NCBI GenBank assembly: GCA_019637075.1
Contig: JAHBWI010000003.1
Coordinates: 186,001 to 250,000, forward strand
Reading direction: 5' to 3'
DNA from: Nitrospiraceae bacterium
Lineage (GTDB): Bacteria; Nitrospirota; Nitrospiria; Nitrospirales; Nitrospiraceae
Length of the DNA stretch: 64,000 nucleotides
In this document: positions 25,821-35,378 of the stretch, piece by piece
Layout of the letters: every line of letters starts with the position of its first letter
Numbering within the stretch: position 1 is the stretch's first letter
The notes under the pieces: model-generated
The model's database searches: none
The model's input: only the letters and a program-made list of their open reading frames with translations
Told to the model about the DNA's origin: nothing
Program-made: the position numbers and the translations under genes

Positions 25821-27209
25821 TTAGTAGTTGAATCGTAGAGAGACTGAGCCAACATGGACCTGCGTATCATATCGGCCGTTGACCGTTGGGTTCTGGTTGC
25901 CCGCCACGGTGCGGACTTCGTACAGCGCGAGTTGGTAGGAGAGGTCGATAGCAAACAGTTTGGGTTTCAACGGACCGAGGCCCATGTCGCCGCATTTGAA
26001 TAGGCCGAACATCGATCCAGATGCATTGCAGGCGAGCCCGAGACCGATCGAGGGAACGTGGGAATTTGCGGAGGGGACACCTGGATTGAACGTTCTGTCC
26101 GGTACTTGGGTTTGCTGATTCATATAACCGGCTCGAAGCGCCACCTCCCAGTCCGGGAGAGATGCCAAATGAAGCCAACGATATTCCGTCCCAAGCATGA
26201 CCGTATAGGCGCCTTGCCAGTTTTGCGGGAATGGAATGACGGTGCCGTTGGTCAGGTGAACGTCCAGGTTTCGGTTCGACTTCCAGCCGACGTAGTCAAC
26301 GTCCAATTCGAGTTTCCATTCGCGCTCACGGTTTCTAATAGGCCAGATGGCCAACCCGCTGGAAAAGACTTGCGGCAACACTAACGTTGCCGTAGTCGGC
26401 GAGACGAGCGAACCGTTGGCCAGCAGGTTTCCGGTGAGGTGAAGGGTGGCTTGGCTCCGGTAGACCAGGCCGATATTGGCGAGGGGTTTCCCATCCTGAT
26501 TTCTAAACGGAGTGTAAAGGAGGCTGACGTTGAATCCTGCCGTAGTGTCAGACCCGTTCAATTCGACCAGTGAGCCGGAGGAGATACCCAGCCCGCCTGG
26601 CCAGACCGACCGCTGTTCGACATGTCCTTCGCCGAAAAGTCCCGAAAATGTGTAAATGTCTGCTCCGAGTCCGAGCGACAGCTGATCGTTGAGTTTGTAG
26701 GCGAGTGTGGGTTTGATATCGAGCAACGGCAGTGTGGTGAAGGTGACTGCGGTACGAAATGGGCCGTCGTTTGGATAGCGCGTGAGGGACCCGAACGGAT
26801 TGTTGAACCCTACACCGGCACTGAGATCGCCCAAAGCCGTTAGGCCGAGGTCCTTTAGATTGGCGACGAGATAGACGTGACCGGGAGGCGGCCATGCCAC
26901 ACTCCCGTTGCGATCTCCGGTCACCTGAGTTCCCGTCGGACTCGTGAATTGTGTCGTACCGCCGATCAACGAGGTGCCAAAGAGCGACTGGAACCCGTGC
27001 AGCTGAGTCAGGCCCGCTGGATTGTAATGCAGCGCCGAAGGATCGTCGGCTTGGGCGGCAAAGGCATTTCCCATGGCCGCCGCCGCGGCGCCCTGGCCTT
27101 GAAGTCGAGGAGTCTGGGCGGAGACGGGTCCAGCGGGCAAGACAAACAGGATTCCCGCGAAGCCAAGCCAGAGGAAAAACTGAAACAACCGAAGGATCCA
27201 AGTGGTCAT
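25821..27209 (-). CDS. FadL/OmpP1/TodX-family outer-membrane transporter
   Basis: A 462-residue beta-barrel protein for uptake of hydrophobic molecules such as long-chain fatty acids or aromatics. Signal peptide (about 1-31, ending GPVSAQ), then the family hallmark GAAAAAMGNAFAAQADDPSALHYNPAGL-type region (residues about 40-65; NPAG visible), repeated amphipathic strands and a terminal VSLRFNY. The ligand is unknown. It is 42 bases downstream of the V4R-type hybrid kinase, which could control it or sense what it imports (inference). Confidence 0.9.
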   Translation of the reverse strand: MTTWILRLFQFFLWLGFAGILFVLPAGPVSAQTPRLQGQGAAAAAMGNAFAAQADDPSALHYNPAGLTQLHGFQSLFGTSLIGGTTQFTSPTGTQVTGDRNGSVAWPPPGHVYLVANLKDLGLTALGDLSAGVGFNNPFGSLTRYPNDGPFRTAVTFTTLPLLDIKPTLAYKLNDQLSLGLGADIYTFSGLFGEGHVEQRSVWPGGLGISSGSLVELNGSDTTAGFNVSLLYTPFRNQDGKPLANIGLVYRSQATLHLTGNLLANGSLVSPTTATLVLPQVFSSGLAIWPIRNREREWKLELDVDYVGWKSNRNLDVHLTNGTVIPFPQNWQGAYTVMLGTEYRWLHLASLPDWEVALRAGYMNQQTQVPDRTFNPGVPSANSHVPSIGLGLACNASGSMFGLFKCGDMGLGPLKPKLFAIDLSYQLALYEVRTVAGNQNPTVNGRYDTQVHVGSVSLRFNY

Positions 27210-27251
27210 GCGGTCAATGGGCCTTGGGGCCTGAGATCCTGCGGTGGTGTC

Positions 27252-29942
27252 TCAGGTCTGTTTGAACCAACGATCCACAACCTGTCTCAACTGCCCGGCA
27301 TCGAACGGCTTGAGCAGGTAGCCTTGGGCGCCGGCTTCAACGGCGGCCATAGCGCGATCAAGACCCTCCACGGCAGTCATCATCACGACCGGAACTTCCG
27401 GCTCGGTCTTCCGGAGGTCACGGAGAAGGTCCATACCGTCTGTGCCGGGCAGGGCGATGTCGAGGAGGACCCCATCGGTTGCTCCGGCCGAAATCGTGCG
27501 GAGAGCCGCCGGTCCCGTCTCTGCGACGAAGACGTCATATCCTTCTGCTTCGAGACGATCCTTGAGGAGCACGCCGATATCCCGATCATCATCCACCACG
27601 AGGAGGCGTCGGCATGATGGTGCCGACCGGCCTTGGGCCGCATCCTCCGGAGCACGAAGCGGCAGCGTAAACTCAAATTGCGTACCCCGTCCCACTTCGC
27701 TTCGCACCGAAATCGTGCCGCCATGGAGCTCGACCAAGTCCTTGACGATGGCCAGACCGAGACCCAGACCCTTCACCTGGTTCCGTTCTTGATGCTGCTG
27801 CACACGAAAGAACGGGTCGAATAGCTTCGGGATGGCTTCTTCCGGTATTCCCAGCCCGGTGTCACGCACGATGATGTGGGCCATTCGGTGAAGGTCCATC
27901 GACAGTTCGACAAGGATTTGACCCCCTTCCGGCGTGTACTTGATAGCATTATCGAGCAGGTTCGTCAAAATTTGGCTGAGCCGGTCGGGGTCAGCCCACA
28001 CCTGGATCGTCGGTTGCGACGACTGCATGGCCAGCTGCAGGCTTTTGCCGGCGGCGAGGGGGCGAAGTTGCTCGATGACGTCCGCGACGATGGTCGGGAG
28101 GGGCAGGAGGTCGAACGATAAAACGAGCTTGCCCGCTTCCACTCGGGACAGATCCAAAAGGTCCGTGATCATGCGGGCCAATCTGGTGCCGTTCGCTTTG
28201 ATGCGGGACAGGTATTGTTCTTGTTTTGCGTTCAGCGAGCCGACCAGCCCTTCGATCATATTGTCGGCAAAGCCGACGATGCTCGTCAGCGGTGTGCGCA
28301 ATTCGTGGGAAACGTGGGCCAGGAATTGAGATTTCAGCCGATCCATTTGCTTCAGTCGAGCGTTGGCGGACTCCAATTCGCTGGTTCGCTCGCGGACCCG
28401 CGCTTCAAGACCGGCGTTCAGGGACTCAATCTCCCGGTAAGCGCGGGCGTTGTCCAAAGCGATGGCGACCTGGCTTGCCAGTGTGGTCAGGATGTCGAGG
28501 TCTTCCTGAGTCAGTGCACGGTCGTGGGCACGGTCGACGGAGAGCGAGCCGATGACGAGGTCCTGTACTTTCAGCGGGACAGCAATGAACGACTTCACTT
28601 GCAACAGTGAGATCAAGTGTTGGTCGACCGGATGGAGACGGTCCCAGATCCCATGAATATCATTGGTGAGGAACGCTTCGCCTTTCAGCAAGACCGTGCC
28701 CTCGACCGTGCTGGGATCGGTCACGGCCACCTCCTGCGTTCGCAGCAACTCGGCAACGTTGGCCGGCACGCCGCGGACGCGAAAGTCGTAGGAGACCTGT
28801 CTGGTACGGTCGAACTGCGTGATCATGGCTCGATCGTAATGCAGGTCGCGAACAATTGCGTCCAAGACCTGCGTCAATAGCTGCTCCCGATCGAACGTTG
28901 AGCTGAACAAGAGCCCGGCGCGATGGAGCGCCGTCAGCTCGTTGACCTTGCGCCGCAATGTCACCGCGGTGCCTTGCTGCTCGAGGTAGGCTTCGCGCAG
29001 TTCCTCATGACGGGCATCGACGGCCTGCTCTTGGTCGCGAATCAGCCGCTGGAGCGGTTTGGCGGCCTGGCGTGTATGGGTGCTGATCATCCACCACAGC
29101 AGTGCCGGCGGGACCAAGGCCAGGCCGAGCGTCTCCAGCGTGGGAAACTCCGGATGCTGAACGTGCAGATAGGACAGCATGCCGCCTGCGACCAGGGCCC
29201 ACATGGCGAACGGTACCCAGTCTCGAACCTGCGGGGTCCAGGTAAATTCCCATTCACAGTAAGGATCGCCTTTGGCCGTGCAGGCGAGGTCCCGAACCGT
29301 CGCGGCGGGTGTGCCATGGACCTGTTGCTGGACACGCGCGATGCTGCTCTTGCACGACAGACAAATGACGTCGACGCAGCGCTTGCGATAGGCGCCGAAT
29401 TGCGCCAGCGCTCGCTCGGTGAATTTCATGCGGAGGATGGCCGAACGGCTGGTGACCTCACCCACCTCGAATTCGAGCACGCCCTTCACGTACTTGCTGC
29501 CGAAATACGGCCACATCTTGTACAGCTGCTGGGTTGAAAAAGGACGACCTAAGATTTGGATGAGCGGAGGCACCTTGCGTTGTGTCCCGACGTTCACATG
29601 GAAGTTGGGGTCGCCGGCAAGACGTTCGCAGAATTCGCGAAGGTAGCACACAAATTCGTAGGAGTAGCTATTCCAGGGATTGACCAGTGACTCGGGGGTT
29701 ACATGGTAGGTGTGGTCGGTAATACGCTCGTTCAACATCTGGCACAGGCGAGGGACGGCTTGGTCGGCGACAACAGGCCCGGCTGTGCGGCTGAGATAGT
29801 CTCGCAGGTAGTCAATGTTCGACTGGACCACGACCCCGCTCACATCGCAGATCTTCTCCCCCCGGTCGTCGATGCCGAACGGGCGGTACTCCATGGAGGG
29901 CCGTTCGAGAATGGAGTGGTCCTTGGTCAGTAGTTCAGTCAT
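27252..29942 (-). CDS. V4R-like sensor hybrid histidine kinase with C-terminal receiver
   Basis: About 896 residues. The N-terminal part (to about 225) contains a V4R-like ending, ACTAKGDPYCEWEF with paired cysteines, preceded by CLSCK; V4R domains bind small hydrophobic ligands in aromatic- and methane-related regulators. Two hydrophobic segments follow (about 240-258 and 268-287), then a coiled region, GAF (about 350-505), HisKA (FLAHVSHELRTPLTS), HATPase (NLLDNAIKYTPEGG, DTGLGIP, GLGLGLAIV) and a C-terminal receiver (VDDDRDI, LLDIALPGTDG, LLKPFDAGQ). ATG 29942 is preferred to a TTG at 30035. It sits next to FadL, suggesting sensing of a lipophilic compound. Confidence 0.9.
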   Translation of the reverse strand: MTELLTKDHSILERPSMEYRPFGIDDRGEKICDVSGVVVQSNIDYLRDYLSRTAGPVVADQAVPRLCQMLNERITDHTYHVTPESLVNPWNSYSYEFVCYLREFCERLAGDPNFHVNVGTQRKVPPLIQILGRPFSTQQLYKMWPYFGSKYVKGVLEFEVGEVTSRSAILRMKFTERALAQFGAYRKRCVDVICLSCKSSIARVQQQVHGTPAATVRDLACTAKGDPYCEWEFTWTPQVRDWVPFAMWALVAGGMLSYLHVQHPEFPTLETLGLALVPPALLWWMISTHTRQAAKPLQRLIRDQEQAVDARHEELREAYLEQQGTAVTLRRKVNELTALHRAGLLFSSTFDREQLLTQVLDAIVRDLHYDRAMITQFDRTRQVSYDFRVRGVPANVAELLRTQEVAVTDPSTVEGTVLLKGEAFLTNDIHGIWDRLHPVDQHLISLLQVKSFIAVPLKVQDLVIGSLSVDRAHDRALTQEDLDILTTLASQVAIALDNARAYREIESLNAGLEARVRERTSELESANARLKQMDRLKSQFLAHVSHELRTPLTSIVGFADNMIEGLVGSLNAKQEQYLSRIKANGTRLARMITDLLDLSRVEAGKLVLSFDLLPLPTIVADVIEQLRPLAAGKSLQLAMQSSQPTIQVWADPDRLSQILTNLLDNAIKYTPEGGQILVELSMDLHRMAHIIVRDTGLGIPEEAIPKLFDPFFRVQQHQERNQVKGLGLGLAIVKDLVELHGGTISVRSEVGRGTQFEFTLPLRAPEDAAQGRSAPSCRRLLVVDDDRDIGVLLKDRLEAEGYDVFVAETGPAALRTISAGATDGVLLDIALPGTDGMDLLRDLRKTEPEVPVVMMTAVEGLDRAMAAVEAGAQGYLLKPFDAGQLRQVVDRWFKQT

Positions 29943-30059
29943 GCCTGGGCCGAGCGGGTGCGTGTTCCTGAGTGTTGGCGTCGAGTCGATGTCCTGATGT
30001 GGGTTGCGCCATGGCTTCTGACTCACCAGTCCCAACGCAATGCGGTAGCCCCTCTCCGG

Positions 30060-31946
30060 TTAGTCGCGGCTTTGGGCCACAAAGGACCTGCACACTTTCG
30101 GCTGAGGCGCCTCAGGCCAGGCGATTTCATCCAAGTCACAGGTTTTGAGATATTCGATGATCTGCAAACGTTCTTGATGGCTCAGAGAGCATCCGATCAC
30201 GCCGGTCATGTCATACCCGCGTCGTTTCAGCTCCGACCAGCCCTCGTGTCCCTTTCCCTCCAAGAGATGGCATTCGTCCGCTGTGAGTTCATGCAGCGTG
30301 GCAGAGTCAACCTGGCCGTCTGGTTTGGTCAGCCGAACAGTCTGCCGAAATTCGTGTCCTTGATTGGAATTGCCCACGAGACTGGTGTCGAATCGGGAGT
30401 CAGGGGGCTGTTGGGTCAGACGCGCTGTTTCCGAACAGGTGTGCCGCGTGAACCCAATCAGAACGGGATCGAAGCTTATATCGCCCAACAGAAAGCAGTC
30501 GTCTCGGTCTTCCTTGGGACTCAGGAGCTGGTAGAGGTTTGGGACGGAGCCGTTATGGAGAAACGGCGGAGTCGCCCAGAGCCCGGCGTGAGGACGGGCC
30601 ATGAATCCGGGCCATGCTATCCAGGTGTTTGGCTCATACCGGCCGGCGGCTTCCATCAAGGTCGATGTGACCCGCTGCGTTGCCGTGCCCATGGCGATCC
30701 GTTCCGTGCCGAAATAGGCACTCAAGGGTCCCGTGCCGATGGTGCGGCTGGCAAAATTTTTCAAGTAAGTCGAATCAGTACCCACTTCCTCCAGATAGAC
30801 CATCGTCATTCGAAATCGTTGACCGAACGAGGTCGGGTGCTCCAGCGGTTCCGGAACGTGGCAATGTTTACAGCGATCCTTGTATAGGGCCTTGCCGAGG
30901 GTCGCGGACTTCACGTCGATGGCGCCGAACACGGCTTCCGGCCAAGCGGGCGGCCTAATCGTTTCCGTCAGGGATTCCAGTTCCGCGAGCCCCTTGAGAT
31001 CGAGGGAGGAGGTAAACTCCTTTCCAGGCTGCGCTAGGTTGGTCGGACTTTCGAAAAGGCCCGCGCCGATACCGATGATTTGGGCGATGTTTCGTGCCAG
31101 AGGGTTCTGTATCGAACCGCTCCATTGCACCCAGTCATAGTGCTGAATATTCCACAATGGAGGAATACTAACCGGGGCATTCACGTAGCGATAGTTATCG
31201 TGGTCTAGATTGGAATAGAGGCTATTCCCGGCCCGTCCCAATGCGTCGATCCGTCCGAGTCCCCAGGTTGCGACGTCCGGACGAGCCCGGCTCCGGAGCC
31301 CCTCTGCGGCACGACGGACGCCGATTCGAAGCGCGGCTCGGGCCTCCTGTCCATCCTGGGTTTTCAAAACCTGGCTGGCGAAACAGTCGAACGCAGCATC
31401 ATCGGCCGCCGTTCGTTGGAGCGACTCCAGGAGGCCCTTCATGAAGACGAAGTTGTCCTGAAATGACGAGGCCCCCTCGATGTAGAGATGGTGCTCACGA
31501 CTGTCAGGGGTTTTGTATGTCAAATGCGTCGTATGGCAGAAGGCGCAAGTGACTCCGGCGTATTCCCGGATCTGCCGGGGGTCTTGAGGGTAGGTGGTCT
31601 TAGCGAATCCCACAGGAAGTTGATCGGGATTGTGTGTTGCGTTCGGTCGGTCCGGAAGCAGCCGGAGGCTTGTGAGATGATCGGGATCGAGGAAGAACCC
31701 TGGTCCATGGCTGCGGGGCAAGGCCAGGAGCCATTCATAGGGGAGGAGTTGAGTTCCGCCGGAGAGATGATAGTACCGGGACTGATCCTCCGGTGATGAT
31801 CCGATCCGGTTGAGATAGTGTGTCGTTTGAGCCGAAACGGGAACGACCTGCCGGACGGGGCAGGTCTCCATGGCGAGGACTGGGCCAACGAAAAGGATCT
31901 GAGCCAGTACGATGCTTCCCACCATACACAAGAACCTGCGCGGCAT
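30060..31946 (-). CDS. Diheme c-type cytochrome (RoxA/diheme peroxidase-like)
   Basis: About 628 residues, exported (hydrophobic segment at about 8-25, MVGSIVLAQILFVG). Two haem-binding motifs, CAFCH (about 134-138) and CKHCH (in the second half), give two c-type haems. The surrounding NIQHYDWVQWSGS and NPLARNI stretches and the late WATPPFLHNGSVPNLYQLL are typical of the RoxA/LcpA and diheme cytochrome c peroxidase superfamily. Substrate is unknown; peroxide reduction or oxidative cleavage of an organic compound are options. ATG 31946 has GGAGG seven bases upstream; an ATG at 32048 would overlap the upstream hydrolase gene. Confidence 0.85.
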   Translation of the reverse strand: MPRRFLCMVGSIVLAQILFVGPVLAMETCPVRQVVPVSAQTTHYLNRIGSSPEDQSRYYHLSGGTQLLPYEWLLALPRSHGPGFFLDPDHLTSLRLLPDRPNATHNPDQLPVGFAKTTYPQDPRQIREYAGVTCAFCHTTHLTYKTPDSREHHLYIEGASSFQDNFVFMKGLLESLQRTAADDAAFDCFASQVLKTQDGQEARAALRIGVRRAAEGLRSRARPDVATWGLGRIDALGRAGNSLYSNLDHDNYRYVNAPVSIPPLWNIQHYDWVQWSGSIQNPLARNIAQIIGIGAGLFESPTNLAQPGKEFTSSLDLKGLAELESLTETIRPPAWPEAVFGAIDVKSATLGKALYKDRCKHCHVPEPLEHPTSFGQRFRMTMVYLEEVGTDSTYLKNFASRTIGTGPLSAYFGTERIAMGTATQRVTSTLMEAAGRYEPNTWIAWPGFMARPHAGLWATPPFLHNGSVPNLYQLLSPKEDRDDCFLLGDISFDPVLIGFTRHTCSETARLTQQPPDSRFDTSLVGNSNQGHEFRQTVRLTKPDGQVDSATLHELTADECHLLEGKGHEGWSELKRRGYDMTGVIGCSLSHQERLQIIEYLKTCDLDEIAWPEAPQPKVCRSFVAQSRD

Positions 31947-32013
31947 CACTCCACCTCCCACGATCCTTGGCCCGAGCATCACGGTTCGATCATGCCGGCA
32001 GCCAGCAGAGGGC

Positions 32014-33072
32014 TCATTGTGCTCGGACCCACGTCTTGTACGCCTCATAATGCCGACTTAGCTCGGGAAAGGGAATACGATTGTTGCTCCGGAGCCAGTC
32101 CAAGGCAGTTTTCCTTCCGACCAAATCGGCGACCGTGTGGTCGAACCAATAGAGAAAATGGCTCAACGGCGTCATTTGCATCAACCGATGGAGCGGGTTC
32201 CATCGTTGTCCGGCGTTGATCTCCATGTCCGCCAGGATACATTCGTCGTAGGTACGGTTCAGCTGTTTGAGGGGATAGGCCAGGATATCTTGCGGATCGT
32301 AGACGTTGACCCACACGCCGTGAGGATCGTGCAGTTGAACCGGCGGCGGGGCGCTGGTTTGCCGCAGTTCATGGCGCAACACATACAAGGCCAGCGGCGA
32401 GCCGACCGTAATGAAGTTGGCCAGCACGATTCCCGCAGGCCAGCGACGCCGCGCATCCGGGGCCGTCAGGCTCGCCATCAAGTCGGAGGCGATCACCGAT
32501 CCAAGGCTATGCGCCACGATGGTGAGCAATACCGGCTCGGGTGCAGCCGGGTTTTGGAACCCTTCGATCGCGGTCAACACTTCATCGTGAATGCGTTGGT
32601 ACTTGCTCCAGCCAGGGACGTACGAAATGGGGTCGCCGACATAACTGAGAATCAACTTTCTGAAGGAAGACCAATAGCTCAGACGTCGCAGCCAGGATCC
32701 CCAATGCGTAGAGGGCCCATCGCCGGATGAGGATGACCGATCCGGGAACAACCGATGCCATAAATGGTGTTGATCGTGCTGCGTGATGCCGGACCAGACG
32801 ACTTCGCGAACCAGAAGCCCGCCGTAGGGATGCTTCTGGCCAAGGCCTCGGACGGTCTTTGCAAAGGTTTTACGAATGCGCTTACCGAGCCCGCGATTGA
32901 ATCCATGCCGCTCGACCCCCACTCCGTGAATCAACAAGATACAGTGGGGCACCGAGGTGACGGGAGATTGCTGCTTGTAGGGGATGTCGTTCCGGACCGT
33001 CGACTTAGGGGCACGAGGACGGCAGGTTGTGTTAGTGCTGCCGTGGGTGGGAGTTGGTGCGGGAGTTATCAT
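32014..33072 (-). CDS. Alpha/beta hydrolase-like protein (lipase/esterase type)
   Basis: A 352-residue protein with LLIHGVGVERHG as oxyanion-type loop and AHSLGSVIASDL containing the nucleophile serine in an A-H-S-L-G elbow. A catalytic His and Asp probably lie toward the C-terminus but I cannot assign them. No signal peptide is clear. No ribosome-binding site precedes the ATG at 33072, and the first 40 residues are low in structure, so the true start may be an internal non-ATG codon. It is 68 bases upstream of the diheme cytochrome gene on the same strand. Confidence 0.75.
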   Translation of the reverse strand: MITPAPTPTHGSTNTTCRPRAPKSTVRNDIPYKQQSPVTSVPHCILLIHGVGVERHGFNRGLGKRIRKTFAKTVRGLGQKHPYGGLLVREVVWSGITQHDQHHLWHRLFPDRSSSSGDGPSTHWGSWLRRLSYWSSFRKLILSYVGDPISYVPGWSKYQRIHDEVLTAIEGFQNPAAPEPVLLTIVAHSLGSVIASDLMASLTAPDARRRWPAGIVLANFITVGSPLALYVLRHELRQTSAPPPVQLHDPHGVWVNVYDPQDILAYPLKQLNRTYDECILADMEINAGQRWNPLHRLMQMTPLSHFLYWFDHTVADLVGRKTALDWLRSNNRIPFPELSRHYEAYKTWVRAQ

Positions 33073-33286
33073 GGCGATCGAAATCCAACGTCATACGGGA
33101 CATGAGGAGGTGGTGTCACAGTACACGAAACGTGGTCGGTCCATTGAGCCGCGCAGATTTTACCGGACAATGCGGAAGCAACTCACATACCAACATTGGC
33201 TGATGGAACAGGTCGTGAAAGATAATGCCAACCTATTGAAAGTACATCAGGGATGCGATGCTGGGGCGCGCCAAATGTTTTACTGA
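33071..33286 (+). CDS. Possible 71-residue small protein
   Basis: ATG at 33071 with GGGAG five bases upstream. The product is basic and helical-looking, with a Tyr/His-rich middle (FYRTMRKQLTYQHWLMEQ) and no recognised family. It is divergent from the hydrolase, and its ATG overlaps the hydrolase ATG on the other strand, so at least one of the two starts is likely different. Moderate support only. Confidence 0.4.
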   Translation: MAIEIQRHTGHEEVVSQYTKRGRSIEPRRFYRTMRKQLTYQHWLMEQVVKDNANLLKVHQGCDAGARQMFY

Positions 33287-33388
33287 ATCAGTGGCGATGA
33301 AGATGGACGTATCGGATTACATACGTGGCAGGTATCCGGAAGGATACGCGGAAAGGGGCCAAGGTCACGGGTGCGATGAGACGGTTGA

Positions 33389-33907
33389 TTACTGATGGAG
33401 GTGTTTCATAGCCGCAGCACAAAGGATGATGAAGAATCCCATCCATAAGGCGGCGCGCTGAAACGGTACGGCTTCGTAGGCTTCCGACTCGTCCTGCTCA
33501 TCGTCCTCCTCGGATTTGAAGATGACGGTGTAGAGGAAGAGCGTGAGGAGACAGAGCACGAGCAAGAGCTTGATGCAGAAAATCCAGAGATATTTGCCAT
33601 GGTGCTGCATGCCCTGACCGGTCTGGGATGTCAGGACCTGGTTTACGTAGTGAACGTTGATGCCACCGGTAAAGAGCAGCACGACCAGCAACATACCGGC
33701 TACCCGCTTATAGTGCCGGTAAAATGCATCGATGATGGGGCGGATATGTTCCTTGGGCACCCCGCCTTCCTGCATCGCCGGTTTGACAGCCATGGCCAAA
33801 AATGCCAGCCCGCCAATCCAGATGACCGCGGAGACCAGATGAAACCAATGGTTGATGATGGGGATCAACTGGTTGAAGTCGAAAAAGATACTCTGAAGAG
33901 AATCCAT
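33389..33907 (-). CDS. CopD-like four-helix membrane protein
   Basis: A 172-residue integral membrane protein: segments at about 20-42 (HLVSAVIWIGGLAFLAMAV), 68-86, 105-128 and 150-168. The first segment, with its H-x-V-x2-V-I-W-I-G-G pattern and histidines (H20, H23) near the membrane face, resembles the copper-resistance D family. An acidic loop (EEDDEQDESE, about 133-142) is unusual and could bind metal. It is downstream of the radical SAM gene on the same strand, 85 bases away, so possibly part of that operon. Confidence 0.75.
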   Translation of the reverse strand: MDSLQSIFFDFNQLIPIINHWFHLVSAVIWIGGLAFLAMAVKPAMQEGGVPKEHIRPIIDAFYRHYKRVAGMLLVVLLFTGGINVHYVNQVLTSQTGQGMQHHGKYLWIFCIKLLLVLCLLTLFLYTVIFKSEEDDEQDESEAYEAVPFQRAALWMGFFIILCAAAMKHLHQ

Positions 33908-33992
33908 ACGGGAGTCGCTACTGGTAAATCGTGAAGCGCAACGCGCGTGAATGGCTCAAGTGGTGCATTATCGGCAGTCGGAGGCGCACATT

Positions 33993-35378
33993 TCAGAATT
34001 TGAAGACGGGCGCTTCATTGCCGAAACGTTTCTTCCGCAATTCTTCCATCAATTCGACCGTAATGAGGGCCACACCGTTTTCGCGTGCGTGCCGTTCGAC
34101 CCCTTTCTTCACCATGGCGCGGAGGAAGTAGGGAATCCGGCTGAGGCGGAGCTGCGAGGCCTCGTCCCAGGCCACTTCCGTCTCTTCCGGGGTGTTGAAC
34201 GCGACACGGATTTTCTCGCCGCCCTTTGGTGTATAAAGGCACCACTGGTCTTCATCCAACCAGTCACCGTGGTCCACATAGGGGCGGGCACGGCAGCCGC
34301 CGCAGATGTCCGTGTATTCGCAGTCGCCGCACTTGCCCTTCAGTTGCGGGTAGCGAAATGAATTGAAGATGTCAGAGCGTTCCCAGAGATCGACGAAACT
34401 GGCTTCCCGGACATTTCCCGCAGACAGGGGCATGTAGGGGCAGGGCGTGAGCTCGCCGTTCGGCGTGACCCTCGCATAGTTGGTCCCGGCCAAACAGCCG
34501 CCCCCCATGTATCCGGTCGCTTTGGTCAGCGGGGAATTGGGGTCTTTCTCGTAAGCGAGACGTTTGAAATGCGGGGCGCAACGGGCCCGCACCAACATGT
34601 CCTTGTATTTATCCTGGCAGTCAACCAGGTAACCAAGCACTTCCTCATACTGTTCAGGCGTAATGTCGGTGAGTTCTTCGCCTCGTCCTGTACAGACCAT
34701 GAAGAAGACATTCAGAACGCGGGCGCCAAGGTTGTGGGCCCAATCCACGACCGCAGGCAACTCCTTGTAATTCATCGGCTGAGCGCTGAAATGGATTTGG
34801 AACTGCAGGCCGTTCCGTTTGGCCGCCTCGATACCGGCCACCGCGCTGGCAAAGGCCCCGGAAACGCCGCGGAACCGGTCATGGGTGGCCGCGTCGAGTG
34901 AATCGATGCTGATCCCGACGCCCATCACGCCCATCTCGACGAGCGTCTTGGCCATGCGATCGTTGATCAGCATGCCATTGGTGCCGAACACGACCATGAA
35001 GCCGAGTTCAACCGCGTGCTTCGCGATGTCGAGAATGTCAGGGCGAACCAGTGGCTCGCCGCCCGTGATGACGAGCAGGCAGCCTTTATTCACCTCGGCG
35101 ATCTGGTTGATGAGCCGGAAGCACTCTTCCGTGGTGAGTTCATCTGAGCCTCCCCCTGCCTTGGTCGTCGCATCCAAATAGCAGTGGTCGCACTTGAGGT
35201 TGCAACGCTTGGTCAGGTTGAGGGCGACCAGGTAGGGCTTGAAATCATCGACGGTGCGTCCATCGTTCGGTGCAGGCGACGGCGAATCTGGCGAAAAGAA
35301 CTGTGTGATCTGCTGTTGAAGTGATCCCAGCATTCCTCCCATCGGAGGAACGTTGATGATCGGCAATGACTTACCCAT
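33993..35378 (-). CDS. Radical SAM/SPASM protein with C-terminal PCP_red domain
   Basis: A 461-residue iron-sulfur enzyme. The radical SAM motif C59-x3-C63-x2-C66 (in TKRCNLKCDHCYLD) binds the SAM-cleaving cluster, and GGEPL follows. A cysteine-rich SPASM-type region (CPYMPLS, then CGDCEYTDICGGC) binds auxiliary clusters. The last 60 residues (W-DEASQLRLSRIPYFL to TVELMEEL) match the small PCP_red domain known from the C-terminus of light-independent protochlorophyllide reductase subunit B. General style is close to haem-modifying NirJ/AhbC-type enzymes, but the substrate cannot be fixed. The ATG overlaps the stop of the USP gene (ATGA/TGATG), so the two are coupled. A frame open to 35615 is not the true start. 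Confidence 0.87.
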   Translation of the reverse strand: MGKSLPIINVPPMGGMLGSLQQQITQFFSPDSPSPAPNDGRTVDDFKPYLVALNLTKRCNLKCDHCYLDATTKAGGGSDELTTEECFRLINQIAEVNKGCLLVITGGEPLVRPDILDIAKHAVELGFMVVFGTNGMLINDRMAKTLVEMGVMGVGISIDSLDAATHDRFRGVSGAFASAVAGIEAAKRNGLQFQIHFSAQPMNYKELPAVVDWAHNLGARVLNVFFMVCTGRGEELTDITPEQYEEVLGYLVDCQDKYKDMLVRARCAPHFKRLAYEKDPNSPLTKATGYMGGGCLAGTNYARVTPNGELTPCPYMPLSAGNVREASFVDLWERSDIFNSFRYPQLKGKCGDCEYTDICGGCRARPYVDHGDWLDEDQWCLYTPKGGEKIRVAFNTPEETEVAWDEASQLRLSRIPYFLRAMVKKGVERHARENGVALITVELMEELRKKRFGNEAPVFKF

